DNA from: Clostridia bacterium
GTDB taxonomy: Bacteria; Bacillota; Clostridia; Monoglobales; Monoglobaceae
Assembly (NCBI GenBank): GCA_017622215.1
Contig: JAGARO010000004.1
Span: forward strand, 243,261-307,260
Direction: 5' to 3'
DNA: 64,000 nucleotides
Positions 8,795 through 18,406 of the stretch are shown here, in pieces (the stretch's first letter is position 1; each line of letters starts with the position of its first letter). The notes below the pieces were generated by a model. The model saw nothing but the letters and a program-made list of their open reading frames with translations. It was not told the DNA's origin and made no database searches. Made by a program: the position numbers and the translations under genes.

Positions 8795-9771
8795 TGATAG
8801 TGCTTTCACTTGGGATGATGTCCCTTGCATTTATAATTGCAACTGTAGCGGGAATTTTTGTAATTCCATTCCTGCACCAGTTAAAGTTCGGTCAGGAAAT
8901 CCGCGAGGAGGGACCTGCATGGCATAAAAGTAAGTCAGGCACACCTACAATGGGTGGATTTATCTTTATGATTGCAATGGTTTTAGGCGTTCTTTTTGCA
9001 TATTTTGTTCTGCCTCTTATGGGAATTGTAATTAAAGCTGACATATTCATTTTGCTTGTTGGAGCTTTAGGCTTTGGTTTGGTAGGCTTTTTAGATGACT
9101 ATATTAAAGTAATTCTTAAAAGAAATTTAGGTCTTAAAGCGGCACAGAAATTCTCACTGCAGATAATAGTTTCACTTTTAGTTTCAGTGTGGCTTGTAGC
9201 AGGGGGATTTGTTGATACAAGCATAATTGTTCCTTTTGCAAAGGGACTTTCTGTAAATCTTGGATGGTTTTATATTCCATTTATAATTATTGTAATGCTT
9301 GCCACAGTAAACAGCGTGAATTTAACTGACGGCCTTGACGGACTTGCAACAAGTATAACTGTTATTGTTTCAATCTGTTATATGTTAATTGCAAGACGAG
9401 TTGATTCAGGAGTTGTAGCTGTTTTTGCATCCCTTTTAGCAGGGGGACTTTTAGGCTTTCTCCTTTATAACGCCCACCCTGCGAAAGTATTTATGGGGGA
9501 CACAGGCTCATTATTTTTGGGAGGAGCTGTGTCAGTTATGGCAATTTATATGAGAATGCCCATTACACTTTTAATAATCGGATTTGTTTATGTATGCGAA
9601 TCCTTATCAGTTATAATTCAGGTAGGCTCCTTTAAGCTTACAGGAAAAAGAGTATTTAAAATGAGCCCTATTCATCATCATTTTGAAATGTGCGGATGGG
9701 GAGAGAGAAGAATTGTTGCAGTATTTTCACTTGCAACAGCCATAGTTTGCCTTCTTGGATATCTTTCATAA
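8794..9771 (+). CDS. mraY: Phospho-MurNAc-pentapeptide translocase MraY
   Basis: MraY transfers phospho-MurNAc-pentapeptide from UDP to undecaprenyl phosphate, giving lipid I on the inner face of the membrane. The protein has 325 residues and about ten membrane segments. Conserved pieces are the start LKFGQEIREEGP, FLDDYIKV, NLTDGLDGL (catalytic aspartates region), GDTGSLFLG and the histidine cluster PIHHHFEM near the C terminus. The start shares its A with the murF stop. Confidence 0.97.
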   Translation: MIVLSLGMMSLAFIIATVAGIFVIPFLHQLKFGQEIREEGPAWHKSKSGTPTMGGFIFMIAMVLGVLFAYFVLPLMGIVIKADIFILLVGALGFGLVGFLDDYIKVILKRNLGLKAAQKFSLQIIVSLLVSVWLVAGGFVDTSIIVPFAKGLSVNLGWFYIPFIIIVMLATVNSVNLTDGLDGLATSITVIVSICYMLIARRVDSGVVAVFASLLAGGLLGFLLYNAHPAKVFMGDTGSLFLGGAVSVMAIYMRMPITLLIIGFVYVCESLSVIIQVGSFKLTGKRVFKMSPIHHHFEMCGWGERRIVAVFSLATAIVCLLGYLS

Positions 9772-9795
9772 AATATTCTTTAGGGGGGAGTATTT

Positions 9796-10935
9796 ATGTC
9801 AAAGAGAAAAATAAATACAAAGAGAATAGTGGGGAAAATTAAAGAGACAGATTTACAGTTTCTGGCCCTTGTATATACACTTTTAACCTTTGGACTTATT
9901 ATGGTTTTAAGTGCAAGCAGCCCCTCTGCGTTTACATATCACGACAACAGTTTCTACTTCTTTAACCGACAGCTTTTATGGGCAATAATCGGTTCTGCGG
10001 GAATGTTTGCTGTGTCTATGATTGATTACAGATTATATAGAAAGCATATTATGAAAATTGTCCTTGGCGCGTTATTTCTTATTATTATAGTTTTAATTCC
10101 GGGGATTGGGCAGGTAATAAACGGTGCAAGACGCTGGATAAAAATCGGGCCTATTTCCTTTCAGGCAGATGAATTTGCAAAGATTATGATTATAATTTTT
10201 CTTGCAAATGCAATATCCACACACCCTGACAGGATTAAGAAGATGAAGTATGTTGCAACTTATTTTATCTGTGCCTGTGTTGTGGCGGGAATTGTAATAC
10301 TTGAGCCACATAAAAGCTGTGCAATCGTAATCGTAATGGTTTCTGCAATTATGCTATATGTAGGCGGTGCAGATATAAAGAAAATTTTGCCTGCGGGACT
10401 TGTGATTGCAGGGATTTTGTTTGTTGTTATAATGTTATCTGAATACAGCCGTGAAAGAATCCTCTCATTCCTTGACCCATTTAAAGATATACAGGGAGAC
10501 GGCTGGCAGGTTGTCCAGTCCCTTTATGCAATAGGCTCAGGGGGAATTTTAGGAGTTGGACCTGGAAAAAGCCGACAGAAATATCTTAATATTCCTGAAC
10601 CGCAGAACGATTTTATTTTTTCAATTATAGCCGAAGAGCTTGGTCTTTTCGGGGGACTTCTTGTAATGGTTTTATTTTCACTTTTAATTATAAGAGGAAT
10701 TAAAATTGCATTCAATGCCCCTGATATGTTTGGAAGTCTTCTTGTTGTAGGCTTTATGGCTTTGATTGCAGTTCAGGTAATAATAAATATTGCAGTTGTA
10801 ACAGCATCAATGCCTTGTACGGGAATGCCCCTTCCGTTCTTTAGCTACGGCGGAACATCCCTGGCTATTACAATGGGAACAATGGGCATAGTGCTTAATG
10901 TGGCACGGCAATCACGGAATAAATCCGGGGAGTGA
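9796..10935 (+). CDS. ftsW: SEDS glycosyltransferase FtsW/SpoVE
   Basis: SEDS proteins polymerise lipid II into glycan strands together with a class B PBP, here probably the SpoVD-type protein at 3649. The 379-residue protein has about ten membrane segments and the family blocks GARRWI, FQPSE-like FQADEFAK, the catalytic region ILEPHKSCAIV (the acidic residue is present), PEPQNDFIFSIIAEELG and FSYGGTS. The block order fits FtsW, but SpoVE, the cortex-specific paralogue, cannot be separated by eye. AGGGGGGAG precedes the ATG. Confidence 0.95.
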   Translation: MSKRKINTKRIVGKIKETDLQFLALVYTLLTFGLIMVLSASSPSAFTYHDNSFYFFNRQLLWAIIGSAGMFAVSMIDYRLYRKHIMKIVLGALFLIIIVLIPGIGQVINGARRWIKIGPISFQADEFAKIMIIIFLANAISTHPDRIKKMKYVATYFICACVVAGIVILEPHKSCAIVIVMVSAIMLYVGGADIKKILPAGLVIAGILFVVIMLSEYSRERILSFLDPFKDIQGDGWQVVQSLYAIGSGGILGVGPGKSRQKYLNIPEPQNDFIFSIIAEELGLFGGLLVMVLFSLLIIRGIKIAFNAPDMFGSLLVVGFMALIAVQVIINIAVVTASMPCTGMPLPFFSYGGTSLAITMGTMGIVLNVARQSRNKSGE

Positions 10936-10939
10936 TTTT

Positions 10940-12046
10940 ATGAAAATACTGTTTGCAGCAGGGGGGACTGCGGGACATATTAACCCTGCTTTAGCAATCG
11001 CAAATCACATAAGGGAAAAAGAAAAGGATACACAGGTTCTCTTTGTGGGAACAAAGAACGGTATGGAAACTACCCTTGTGCCTAAAAGCGGATATGATAT
11101 TGAGTTTGTAAATGTCCGTGGCTTTAAGAGAAAACTTTCTCTCAAGAATGTAAAGAATGTCTTTGACCTTGGCGGTGCAATTTTAAAATCAATTAAAATA
11201 ATAAAGAAATTCAGACCTGATGTGGTTGTAGGAACAGGGGGCTATGTAACAGGCCCTGTGCTTTTGGCTGCATATCTTCTTAATATTCCGACGATGGTAC
11301 ACGAATCCAATGCCTTTCCGGGAGTTACAGTGCGTATGCTTTCCGATAAGGTGGATATTGTTGCCCTTGGAATGAAAGAGGCTGAAAAATTTCTTAAAAA
11401 TCCAAAGCGTGTGGAGGTAGTGGGAAACCCTATAAGACCTGAAATCTTTAAGGAAACCTATGAATCTGCAAGAGAAAAGCTGGGTGTTGGAGATAAACCG
11501 GTTATTTTGGTATTTGGAGGAAGCCTTGGCGCAACCTATTTTAACCAGTGTATAGTCCACTGGATTTCAGAGGTTGCAAAGGAAAAGAAATACACAATTT
11601 TAATGTCCACAGGCAGAAATAATCAGTACGATACAGTTATAGAACATTTTTATGAACATGGAATAAAAACTGAAGATTATAAAGAACTTTCGGTTTCAGA
11701 ATATATCTATGATATGGATAAGGCACTTAACGCCTGCGATTTGATTATTGCAAGGTCGGGAAGCTCTGTAAGTGAAATGACAGCTCTGGGTAAGCCTGCG
11801 ATTTTAATTCCGTCGCCAAATGTTGCGGGAAATCATCAGGAGCATAACGCAAGAGCTGTGGAAAAGTCAGGCGGAGCAGTAGTTATAACCGAAGATGTGC
11901 TCACAGGGGAATTGCTGACTAAAACAGTTGACGGAATTTTATCCGATAAAGAAAGACTTGAGAGTATGAAAAAGGGAGCATTATCCCTTGGAATAACAGA
12001 CGCCACAGAGAAAATGCGTAAGTTGATTATGGAGATTATAAAATAA
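10940..12046 (+). CDS. murG: MurG, lipid II-forming N-acetylglucosaminyltransferase
   Basis: MurG transfers GlcNAc from UDP-GlcNAc to lipid I, making lipid II. The 368-residue protein is a GT-B fold enzyme: the N-terminal glycine-rich loop GGTAGHINPAL, the GTGGYVTGP block, HESNAFPG, then GGSLGA at the start of the second domain and the UDP-GlcNAc site ARSGSSVSEM...PAILIPSPN...HQEHNA. The ATG at 10940 lies 4 bases after the ftsW stop with CCGGGGAGTGA as binding site; the longer frame inside ftsW is rejected. Confidence 0.97.
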   Translation: MKILFAAGGTAGHINPALAIANHIREKEKDTQVLFVGTKNGMETTLVPKSGYDIEFVNVRGFKRKLSLKNVKNVFDLGGAILKSIKIIKKFRPDVVVGTGGYVTGPVLLAAYLLNIPTMVHESNAFPGVTVRMLSDKVDIVALGMKEAEKFLKNPKRVEVVGNPIRPEIFKETYESAREKLGVGDKPVILVFGGSLGATYFNQCIVHWISEVAKEKKYTILMSTGRNNQYDTVIEHFYEHGIKTEDYKELSVSEYIYDMDKALNACDLIIARSGSSVSEMTALGKPAILIPSPNVAGNHQEHNARAVEKSGGAVVITEDVLTGELLTKTVDGILSDKERLESMKKGALSLGITDATEKMRKLIMEIIK

Positions 12047-12107
12047 TCACACAGTCGGAAACTTTTGCATAATATAAAATGCAATTGATTTTCGGAGGTG
12101 GGATAAG

Positions 12108-13361
12108 GTGGACAGATTTGAAATAATCGGCGGTCATAAGCTTGAAGGAAAATTTTCTGTTCAGGGTGCAAAAAATTCCTGTTTGCCTATAATTGCAGCG
12201 TCAATGCTGGTTCAGGGCGAAACAGTTTTACATAATTGCCCTGACCTTAAGGATACTGAGGTTGCAGTTTCAATCCTTAAAAGCCTTGGCTGTTACACCA
12301 AAAGACAGGGGAATGATATTTATATAAATTCGGATGTAAATTTAGAAAATACAATTCCCGAAGAACTTATGTCGAAAATGAGGTCCTCGATTATGTTTTT
12401 AGGACCTTTGCTTTCCAGAAATAAATGTGTAAGAATTTACTATCCGGGAGGATGTAAATTAGGCCCAAGACCTATAAATTATCATATTGATGCCTTTAAG
12501 ATTCTTGGGGCAGAAACCTATGAGGAAGAAAATTCAATCTGTTTTAAGAATTTTTCTGCTCCGCCCAGGGAGATAACTCTTGAGTACCCCAGCGTGGGAG
12601 TAACAGAAAACATTATGACATTCTTAGCTGTAGGTCAGGGCGATGAGATAAGAATTAAAAATCCTGCAAGGGAACCTGAGATTTTAGATTTGCAGAATTT
12701 CCTAAATTCAGCAGGTGCAAAAATAAAAGGTGCAGGAAATGAAGAAATTATTATAAAACCCGTTGAAAAACTTCACAATACGGAGTATAATATAATGCCG
12801 GACAGAATAGCCACCCTTACATATCTGACTTCAGTGGCAATGTGCGGCGGAGATGTAATTATAGATAATGCTGTACCTGAGCATATAAGAAAACCCCTCC
12901 TGATGCTTGAGGAAGCGGGGGCAGAAATCAGGGATAACTACGGAATAAGACTTATATCCCATAGGGGGATTAAGGCTCTGGGGAAAATTGAAACAGGCCC
13001 CTACCCTGATTTTCCCACAGACGCCCAGGCTTGTTTTTCAGCCCTTATGAGTATGTCAGAGGGAGAAACTGAAATCTGCGAAAATGTTTTTACAAGCAGA
13101 TTTTCCCATTGCTGCGAGCTTGAGAAAATGGGTGCAGATATAAGCTTTTGTGAGGGGAAAGCTGTTGTAAAAGGAGTTAAACGCCTTAAGGGAGCAGAGG
13201 TTTACGCCTCCGATTTAAGATGCGGTGCAGCGCTTGTTGCCGCAGGGCTTTCTGCGGAGGGAAGAACAAAGGTTTACGGAACAGAGTTTATAGACCGTGG
13301 CTACGAAAATATTGAAAAGGTTTTACGTAAAATCGGTGCAGATATAAAAAGGCTGAGTTAA
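12108..13361 (+). CDS. murA: UDP-GlcNAc 1-carboxyvinyltransferase MurA
   Basis: MurA transfers enolpyruvate from phosphoenolpyruvate to UDP-GlcNAc, the first committed peptidoglycan step. The 417-residue length is standard. The PEP-binding lysine and following Asn are in QGAKNS. The catalytic cysteine, target of fosfomycin, is Cys116 in GGCKLGPRP, so the enzyme should be of the fosfomycin-sensitive type. The PTDAQA aspartate block and DRGYENIEKV arginine near the C terminus are also present. The start is GTG at 12108 with GGAGG 9 bases upstream. Firmicutes often carry two murA genes; only this one is in the window. Confidence 0.95.
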   Translation: MDRFEIIGGHKLEGKFSVQGAKNSCLPIIAASMLVQGETVLHNCPDLKDTEVAVSILKSLGCYTKRQGNDIYINSDVNLENTIPEELMSKMRSSIMFLGPLLSRNKCVRIYYPGGCKLGPRPINYHIDAFKILGAETYEEENSICFKNFSAPPREITLEYPSVGVTENIMTFLAVGQGDEIRIKNPAREPEILDLQNFLNSAGAKIKGAGNEEIIIKPVEKLHNTEYNIMPDRIATLTYLTSVAMCGGDVIIDNAVPEHIRKPLLMLEEAGAEIRDNYGIRLISHRGIKALGKIETGPYPDFPTDAQACFSALMSMSEGETEICENVFTSRFSHCCELEKMGADISFCEGKAVVKGVKRLKGAEVYASDLRCGAALVAAGLSAEGRTKVYGTEFIDRGYENIEKVLRKIGADIKRLS

Positions 13362-13391
13362 TCAGCCTGAACAGGACAAGGTGGTGAGAAT

Positions 13392-14168
13392 ATGGAGCAT
13401 ACAGAGAATGTGATTTCCAAAGCTGAACTTAAAAAGCGGAGAAGAAAAAACAGAGTAAAAAGACGCCTCAGCGTACTTTTGTTTTTGGTTTTCTGTATAG
13501 GAAGTATTCTTGTTATTCTAAAAGCGCCGATGTTTAATATTGTTTCAATCTCCTGCGTGGGAGAAAATATTGTAAAGGAAAACGATATTCTTAAAAAAGC
13601 AGAGCTTAATATCGGCAAAAATATTTTCAGTACAAATATGTCTAACGCTGTAGACAGAATAAAAACAATTCCATATATTTCCGAAGCAAAAATAAAGAGA
13701 ATTTTCCCTAATAAGCTTGAGATAAGCATAGTTGAATCAGTGCCTGTTTTTTCCATTGAGGAAAACAGTAAGCTCTATGTTCTGGATATTGAGGGAAAAC
13801 TCCTTGAAATCAAAAGACCTGAGGATAAACAGAATCTTATTCAGGTTGTAGGAATAACTGCGGACAAGCTTAAGCTCGGCGAAAATATTGCAACAAAGTC
13901 GGAGGGGAAAGCTGATGACCTTCTGGAGCTGGTAGGCATTTTAGAGAAAAAAGAGATGCTTAAGGGTGTTACAAAGCTTGATTTGGAAGATGTTACAAAT
14001 ATAAAAATTGATATTGAAAACAGAATTTTTATTGATTTTGGAATAAATGAGGATATGGAACATAAAATTGTGTTTTTAAACAAAATAATTTCGGAGAATA
14101 TCGGCACAACTGAAAAAGTCAGAATAGATATGCGCGGGGAGAAAACCTACGTATCTGCGATAAAATAG
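13392..14168 (+). CDS. divIB: Cell division protein FtsQ/DivIB
   Basis: FtsQ/DivIB is a bitopic divisome protein that joins FtsL and FtsB/DivIC. The 258-residue protein has a basic cytoplasmic head (KKRRRKNRVKRR), one membrane segment at about residues 30-48, a POTRA domain (FNIVSISCVGENIVKENDI and the IPYISEAKIKR block) and a beta domain behind it (VVGI...LELV...IDFG). Position between murA and ftsZ supports the call. AAGGTGGTGAG precedes the ATG. Confidence 0.9.
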   Translation: MEHTENVISKAELKKRRRKNRVKRRLSVLLFLVFCIGSILVILKAPMFNIVSISCVGENIVKENDILKKAELNIGKNIFSTNMSNAVDRIKTIPYISEAKIKRIFPNKLEISIVESVPVFSIEENSKLYVLDIEGKLLEIKRPEDKQNLIQVVGITADKLKLGENIATKSEGKADDLLELVGILEKKEMLKGVTKLDLEDVTNIKIDIENRIFIDFGINEDMEHKIVFLNKIISENIGTTEKVRIDMRGEKTYVSAIK

Positions 14169-14184
14169 TAACGGGGGATATAAA

Positions 14185-14913
14185 ATGAGTAAAAAAGTAA
14201 AATTCCAGATTGCCATTGCCACACTGGTTTGTGTTATGGTCTTTGCTACAACATGGCAGATTAAAGGCGTAAGAAAAAATAATGCATATAAGGTACAGCT
14301 CTCATCAAGAGTTGCAGAGCTCCAGAGTGATTATATAGCCTTGTCGCAAAAAAATGAGGAGCTCCAGACACAGCTTAATAAATATAGAGAACAGGCTGCC
14401 TCCAACGACGGTTATGCAGAGCTTTTAAAAGATGACCTTATGAGAACAGAAATGATTGCGGGAATTGCAGCTGTTGAGGGCCCTGGAATTGTAATAACAT
14501 TAAAAGACGGCAACCTTGACGCTACTGCAAACGCACAGTATTATGACGCAAACTACGGTATTGTCCACGACAGTAATATCTTGACGTTTATAAATGAACT
14601 GAGGGGTGCAGGTGCAGTGGCAATCTCTGTAAATGACCAGAGAATAATTGCAACATCTGAAGTAAGATGTGTTGGAAATACTGTTTCAATAAACGGAATA
14701 AAACTTTCTTCGCCATTTGTAATCAAGGCAATCGGAAACAGCGAAACTATGGATTCTGCAATGAAGATGCACGGCGGAGCTGTTGACCAGAGTGCATTTT
14801 ACGGAATAAATATTTCCATAAAGAAAGCGAGTACAATTGAAATAAAGGCATTTGACGGAACACAGACCTTTAAATATGCGAAAATGATTGAACCGGAGGG
14901 AGAAGCAGAATGA
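14185..14913 (+). CDS. DUF881 family membrane-anchored protein
   Basis: DUF881 proteins (YlxW/YlxX in Bacillus) sit beside division genes in many Firmicutes and actinobacteria; their role is not established. This 242-residue one has a membrane segment at about residues 9-25, a coiled coil at about 35-75 (LQSDYIALSQKNEELQTQLNK) and the globular domain with VEGPGIVITLKDG, DSNILTFINELRGAGA and AISVNDQRI. The last bases overlap the next start as ATGA. Position between divIB and ftsZ suggests a part in the divisome or its membrane attachment. Confidence 0.9.
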   Translation: MSKKVKFQIAIATLVCVMVFATTWQIKGVRKNNAYKVQLSSRVAELQSDYIALSQKNEELQTQLNKYREQAASNDGYAELLKDDLMRTEMIAGIAAVEGPGIVITLKDGNLDATANAQYYDANYGIVHDSNILTFINELRGAGAVAISVNDQRIIATSEVRCVGNTVSINGIKLSSPFVIKAIGNSETMDSAMKMHGGAVDQSAFYGINISIKKASTIEIKAFDGTQTFKYAKMIEPEGEAE

Positions 14914-15365
14914 TAATTATTATAGCTGTAATAATCGGTATTGTTATGGGACTTTTAGTTCCCTATAACTTAAATGCACAGACTCTCCAGTATATTGCAG
15001 TTGCAATTATTGCGGTTTTAGACTCTGTTTTCGGAGCAGTCCTTGCAAATTATGAAAAAAGGTTTAATCTTGTAATTTTCTTAACAGGTCTTAGTACTAA
15101 TGCAATTTTGGCTGTTGCTCTCACTTTTGTTGGAAATATTTTAGGTATAGATATGAGCTTTGCATCTGTGATTGTTTTTGGTACAAGAATTTTTACAAAT
15201 CTTGCAAAAATAAGATATCATATCTTAGACAAGTACTTTGAAAAGAAGTATTATCATAATCCGAAGATTGAGGTAAAGCTTCTTTCTGAGGCTGATGAGG
15301 AAAGAAAAGAGCTTGACGAAGAGTTTGATTTTGACCTTGATGATGTAACAGAGGAAAAGGAATAA
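14910..15365 (+). CDS. sbp: Small basic protein Sbp family (DUF1290)
   Basis: This is a 151-residue membrane protein with three or four hydrophobic segments and the family blocks VPYNLNAQTLQYIAVAI, DSVFGAVLANYE and FGTRIFTNLAKIR. Sbp lies between ylxW/ylxX-like genes and ftsA/ftsZ in Bacillus and has no proven function. Here the C-terminal tail (residues about 125-151) is unusually acidic (DEEFDFDLDDVTEE), unlike the basic name. The start overlaps the DUF881 stop by 4 bases. Confidence 0.88.
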   Translation: MIIIIAVIIGIVMGLLVPYNLNAQTLQYIAVAIIAVLDSVFGAVLANYEKRFNLVIFLTGLSTNAILAVALTFVGNILGIDMSFASVIVFGTRIFTNLAKIRYHILDKYFEKKYYHNPKIEVKLLSEADEERKELDEEFDFDLDDVTEEKE

Positions 15366-15397
15366 AAAGGAAGAGTTAAAAAAATCTGAAAAAGATA

Positions 15398-15426
15398 TTT
15401 ACAAAAAGGGAAAAAGATTGTATAAT
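15398..15426 (+). promoter_or_regulatory. Sigma-A promoter upstream of ftsZ
   Basis: TTTACA (15398-15403), 17-base spacer, TATAAT (15421-15426). It lies after sbp and would give ftsZ its own transcript in addition to read-through from the dcw operon. Confidence 0.8.
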
Positions 15427-15490
15427 ATAAGATAATCAGATTTTATAATTAAAATTGTGGGGAAGTTTTTATATAAAAGGAGGAACTATC

Positions 15491-16687
15491 GTGATTGAAT
15501 TTGAAAATGAAGCTACCAATCCTGCCCAGATTAAAGTAGTTGGTGTGGGCGGTGCAGGTAATAACGCTGTTAACAGAATGATTGAATCAGGTCTTAAGTG
15601 TGTTGAATTTATTGCTGTTAACACAGATAAGCAGGACCTTACACTCTCTAAGGCGACTCAGAAAATTCAGATAGGTGAAAAAATTACAAAGGGACTCGGC
15701 GCTGGTGCTGACCCTACAATCGGTGCAAAGGCTGCTGAAGAAAGCCGAGACGAAATTGCACAGGCACTTGAAAATGCAGATATGGTATTTGTTACTGCAG
15801 GTATGGGCGGCGGCACAGGTACAGGTGCTGCTCCTATCGTTGCTGAAGTTGCAAAGGAAATGGGTATTTTAACTGTAGGTATCGTTACAAAGCCTTTCTG
15901 GTTTGAAGGTGCTACACGTGCTAAAAATGCTGCTGCAGGTATTGAGTGTCTTAAGGACGCTGTTGATACACTCGTAGTTGTTCCAAACGATAAGCTTTTG
16001 GAACTTGCAGAAAAGAAGACAGCTCTTACAGAGTCATTTGCTATTGCTGATGATGTATTAAAGCAGGGTGTACAGGGTATTTCTGACCTTATCTCCCGTT
16101 CGGGTCTTATCAGTCTTGACTTTGCTGACGTTAAGACAATTATGAAGAATGCAGGCTATGCTCATATGGGTATCGGCAAAGCTACAGGTGAAACAAGAGC
16201 TCATGACGCTGCTCTTAAGGCTATTAACAGCCCGCTCCTCGAAACATCTATTGCAGGCGCTAAGGGCGTAATCTTAAATGTTACAGGTGGTGCTGACCTT
16301 GGTATTCTTGAAATCCAGGAAGCTTCCGAGCTTGTTACACAGGCTGCTGACCCAGGTGCAAATATTATCCTCGGTGCTATAATCGACGAAACACTTGGTG
16401 ATGAAATTCAGGTTACTGTTATTGCTACAGGTTCAAACGGCGGAAAGTCAACAATTAACAGACCTCTCGCTCCAAGAGTTGGAAACGATATGTTTGGAAA
16501 GCTTAAGGAAACTCTTGATATCTCCGATGAGCCAAAGACAGTGGAAGATGCTGAAGAAACTGATGATGCTAAAAGCGATATGCCATCATTCTTAAGCGGA
16601 GAACCAAAAGAAACAAAGAACATTTTTCAGGGACTTACAGAGGACGATGGAATTGATGTTCCTGTATTTATTAAGAATAAAGACTAA
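15491..16687 (+). CDS. ftsZ: Cell division GTPase FtsZ
   Basis: FtsZ is the tubulin-like GTPase that forms the cytokinetic ring. The 398-residue protein has [12 protein letters not shown] near the N terminus, the tubulin signature [10 protein letters not shown] and the T7 loop. The T7 loop reads SLDFADV: the first residue (Ser208) is asparagine in most FtsZ proteins (Asn207 in E. coli), while both aspartates are kept. A low-complexity linker (about residues 335-385) leads to the C-terminal peptide [11 protein letters not shown] that binds partners. GTG at 15491 is chosen because AAAAGGAGG stands 7 bases before it. ftsA is not adjacent. The codon choice is more uniform than in neighbours, consistent with high expression. 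Confidence 0.97.
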   Translation: MIEFENEATNPAQIKVVGVGGAGNNAVNRMIESGLKCVEFIAVNTDKQDLTLSKATQKIQIGEKITKGLGAGADPTIGAKAAEESRDEIAQALENADMVFVTAGMGGGTGTGAAPIVAEVAKEMGILTVGIVTKPFWFEGATRAKNAAAGIECLKDAVDTLVVVPNDKLLELAEKKTALTESFAIADDVLKQGVQGISDLISRSGLISLDFADVKTIMKNAGYAHMGIGKATGETRAHDAALKAINSPLLETSIAGAKGVILNVTGGADLGILEIQEASELVTQAADPGANIILGAIIDETLGDEIQVTVIATGSNGGKSTINRPLAPRVGNDMFGKLKETLDISDEPKTVEDAEETDDAKSDMPSFLSGEPKETKNIFQGLTEDDGIDVPVFIKNKD

Positions 16688-16702
16688 TAATACATAAAAA
16701 TT

Positions 16703-16736
16703 AAAAGCCGGATTTTTGTCCGGCTTTTTTTGTTTT
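16703..16736 (+). terminator. Intrinsic terminator after ftsZ
   Basis: Stem AGCCGGA/TCCGGCT (16706-16712 with 16719-16725), a 6-base loop and a long T tract (TTTTTTTGTTTT). It closes the dcw cluster. Confidence 0.93.
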
Positions 16737-16745
16737 GCAAAAATA

Positions 16746-16778
16746 CTGACAATATTTTCAGGACAAAAATGATATGAT
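16746..16778 (+). promoter_or_regulatory. Possible Spo0A-type spoIIG promoter with long spacer
   Basis: CTGACA (16746-16751) and TATGAT (16773-16778) are separated by 21 bases, and no -35 box sits at 16-18 bases. The B. subtilis spoIIG promoter also has an over-long spacer and needs Spo0A. Two GACAA words (16748, 16762) lie in the region but do not match the 0A box well. Assignment is by analogy. Confidence 0.45.
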
Positions 16779-16795
16779 AACAATGAGGTGAAAAA

Positions 16796-17713
16796 ATGAG
16801 GCCTGTTGTTTACATAGATGTTTTGTTTTTGTTGAATTTCATAATGAATTCGGTGCTTTTCCTCCTGACGGAAATGATTGTATCGCAGAGGGTTAAATTA
16901 TACAGACTGATGGGAGTGTCAGCTCTTGCGTCTTTATATTCAGTGCTGGTATTTATACCCTCGGCAGGACTGTTGGTAAGCGGGCTTGGAAAGGTTATAT
17001 TTTCGGGAGTTTTTATCCGTCTGCTTTTTGGAAAAATGAGATTTGGAATGTTGCTTAAGGATACCCTGATATTTTTGGCCCTTTCTTTCGGACTTGCAGG
17101 GGCGGTTTTTGCCCTGTTTTTTCTCACGGAGCTTGGGACGAGAGTAGGCGCGATAATGTCATCTGGAGAATTTTATTTTAATATTGATATTATTTATCTT
17201 CTTGCGGGTGCAGTATTGTTTTATCTTCTTTTAGCAGTGTTTTCCGAAAACTGCAAAACAGTTTTACCACAGGGGGAGCTGATAAAGGAATTTGTTATTG
17301 TAAATAATGGGAAAAAGGTTAATGTAAGGACCTTGATTGACACAGGCTGTCATCTTAAAGAACCCGTGTCAGCACGGCCTGTTATAATTGTCCCGTTTTC
17401 TTTGGGACAATCTCTGTGCAAATGTCCCAAAGAGTTGGAAATGTTTTATAAAAGTGGCAAAAATCTAGAAAAATTTACGAAATTTGGATTTAAAATAATA
17501 CCCTTTTGCACCGTGGCGGGACAGTGGGAAATTATGGCAGGATTTGATGCAGAAAAGCTTATTGTTGATGGTAAAAGCTACGGCTGTAAGGACTTTGTAG
17601 TAGCTGTGGTAGAGTACAGTTTTTCGGATAATTTTGATGCAATTATTAACCCTGAAATTTTAATAGGAGGTAAGGAAAATGAAGTGGATAATAAGGCTGT
17701 GGCAAAGGTTTAA
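16796..17713 (+). CDS. spoIIGA: Sporulation sigma-E processing peptidase SpoIIGA
   Basis: SpoIIGA is the membrane aspartic protease that cleaves pro-sigma-E in the mother cell after asymmetric division. The 305-residue protein has five hydrophobic segments in its first half (residues about 5-155) and a C-terminal protease domain with the catalytic block [11 protein letters not shown] (Asp near residue 181). The order spoIIGA-sigE is the classical spoIIG operon. Its end overlaps the sigE start by 35 bases. GAGGTGA precedes the ATG. Confidence 0.95.
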   Translation: MRPVVYIDVLFLLNFIMNSVLFLLTEMIVSQRVKLYRLMGVSALASLYSVLVFIPSAGLLVSGLGKVIFSGVFIRLLFGKMRFGMLLKDTLIFLALSFGLAGAVFALFFLTELGTRVGAIMSSGEFYFNIDIIYLLAGAVLFYLLLAVFSENCKTVLPQGELIKEFVIVNNGKKVNVRTLIDTGCHLKEPVSARPVIIVPFSLGQSLCKCPKELEMFYKSGKNLEKFTKFGFKIIPFCTVAGQWEIMAGFDAEKLIVDGKSYGCKDFVVAVVEYSFSDNFDAIINPEILIGGKENEVDNKAVAKV

Positions 17714-18398
17714 GAGATTCCTTTTCGGAAAAACAGGAGTATTTTATGTGGGAGGTCCTGAAAATCTACCTGCTCCGTTAGATAGTAACCGTGAGGCTGA
17801 GCTGATTGACGAACTGATTGAGGAAGAAAAAAGGAATAGTGCCAGAAAAATTTTGATTGAACACAACCTTCGGCTTGTGGTTTACATAGCAAAAAAATTT
17901 GAAAATACAGGAGTTGCTCCTGAAGATTTGACTTCAATTGGGACTATTGGGCTTATTAAAGCTATAAACACCTTTAAAAAAGATAAAAATATAAAACTTG
18001 CAACTTATGCCTCACGCTGTATTGAGAATGAGATTTTAATGTATTTAAGAAAAAATTCCAACCAGAAGGTAAATGTTTCTCTGGATGAACCGCTGAATGT
18101 TGACTGGGACGGGAACGAACTGCTTCTTTCGGATATTCTGGGCACAGAAAATGATATAACCCAGAAAAATATTGAGCACAATGTTGATTTGGAGCTTTTA
18201 AAAATAGCACTGTCAAAGCTTTCAGACAGGGAAAGAAAAATTGTGGAAATGAGGTTTGGAATAGGACGGGAGGATGAGGAGCTGACGCAGAAGCAGGTGG
18301 CAGATATGATGGGGATTTCCCAGTCTTATATTTCCAGACTTGAAAAGAGAATTATGAAAAGGCTTCGGAATGAGGTTGAAAAGCTGTATAACAGGTAA
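17679..18398 (+). CDS. sigE: RNA polymerase sporulation sigma factor sigma-E (pro-sigma-E)
   Basis: Sigma-E directs early mother-cell transcription in sporulation. The 239-residue protein has an amphipathic, basic pro-sequence at its start ([18 protein letters not shown]), removed by SpoIIGA. Region 2 ([46 protein letters not shown]) and region 4 helix-turn-helix ([24 protein letters not shown]) follow. TAGGAGG lies 8 bases before the ATG, inside spoIIGA. sigG, which follows in B. subtilis and many clostridia, is not here. Confidence 0.96.
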   Translation: MKWIIRLWQRFKRFLFGKTGVFYVGGPENLPAPLDSNREAELIDELIEEEKRNSARKILIEHNLRLVVYIAKKFENTGVAPEDLTSIGTIGLIKAINTFKKDKNIKLATYASRCIENEILMYLRKNSNQKVNVSLDEPLNVDWDGNELLLSDILGTENDITQKNIEHNVDLELLKIALSKLSDRERKIVEMRFGIGREDEELTQKQVADMMGISQSYISRLEKRIMKRLRNEVEKLYNR

Positions 18399-18406
18399 AA
18401 ACTTTG

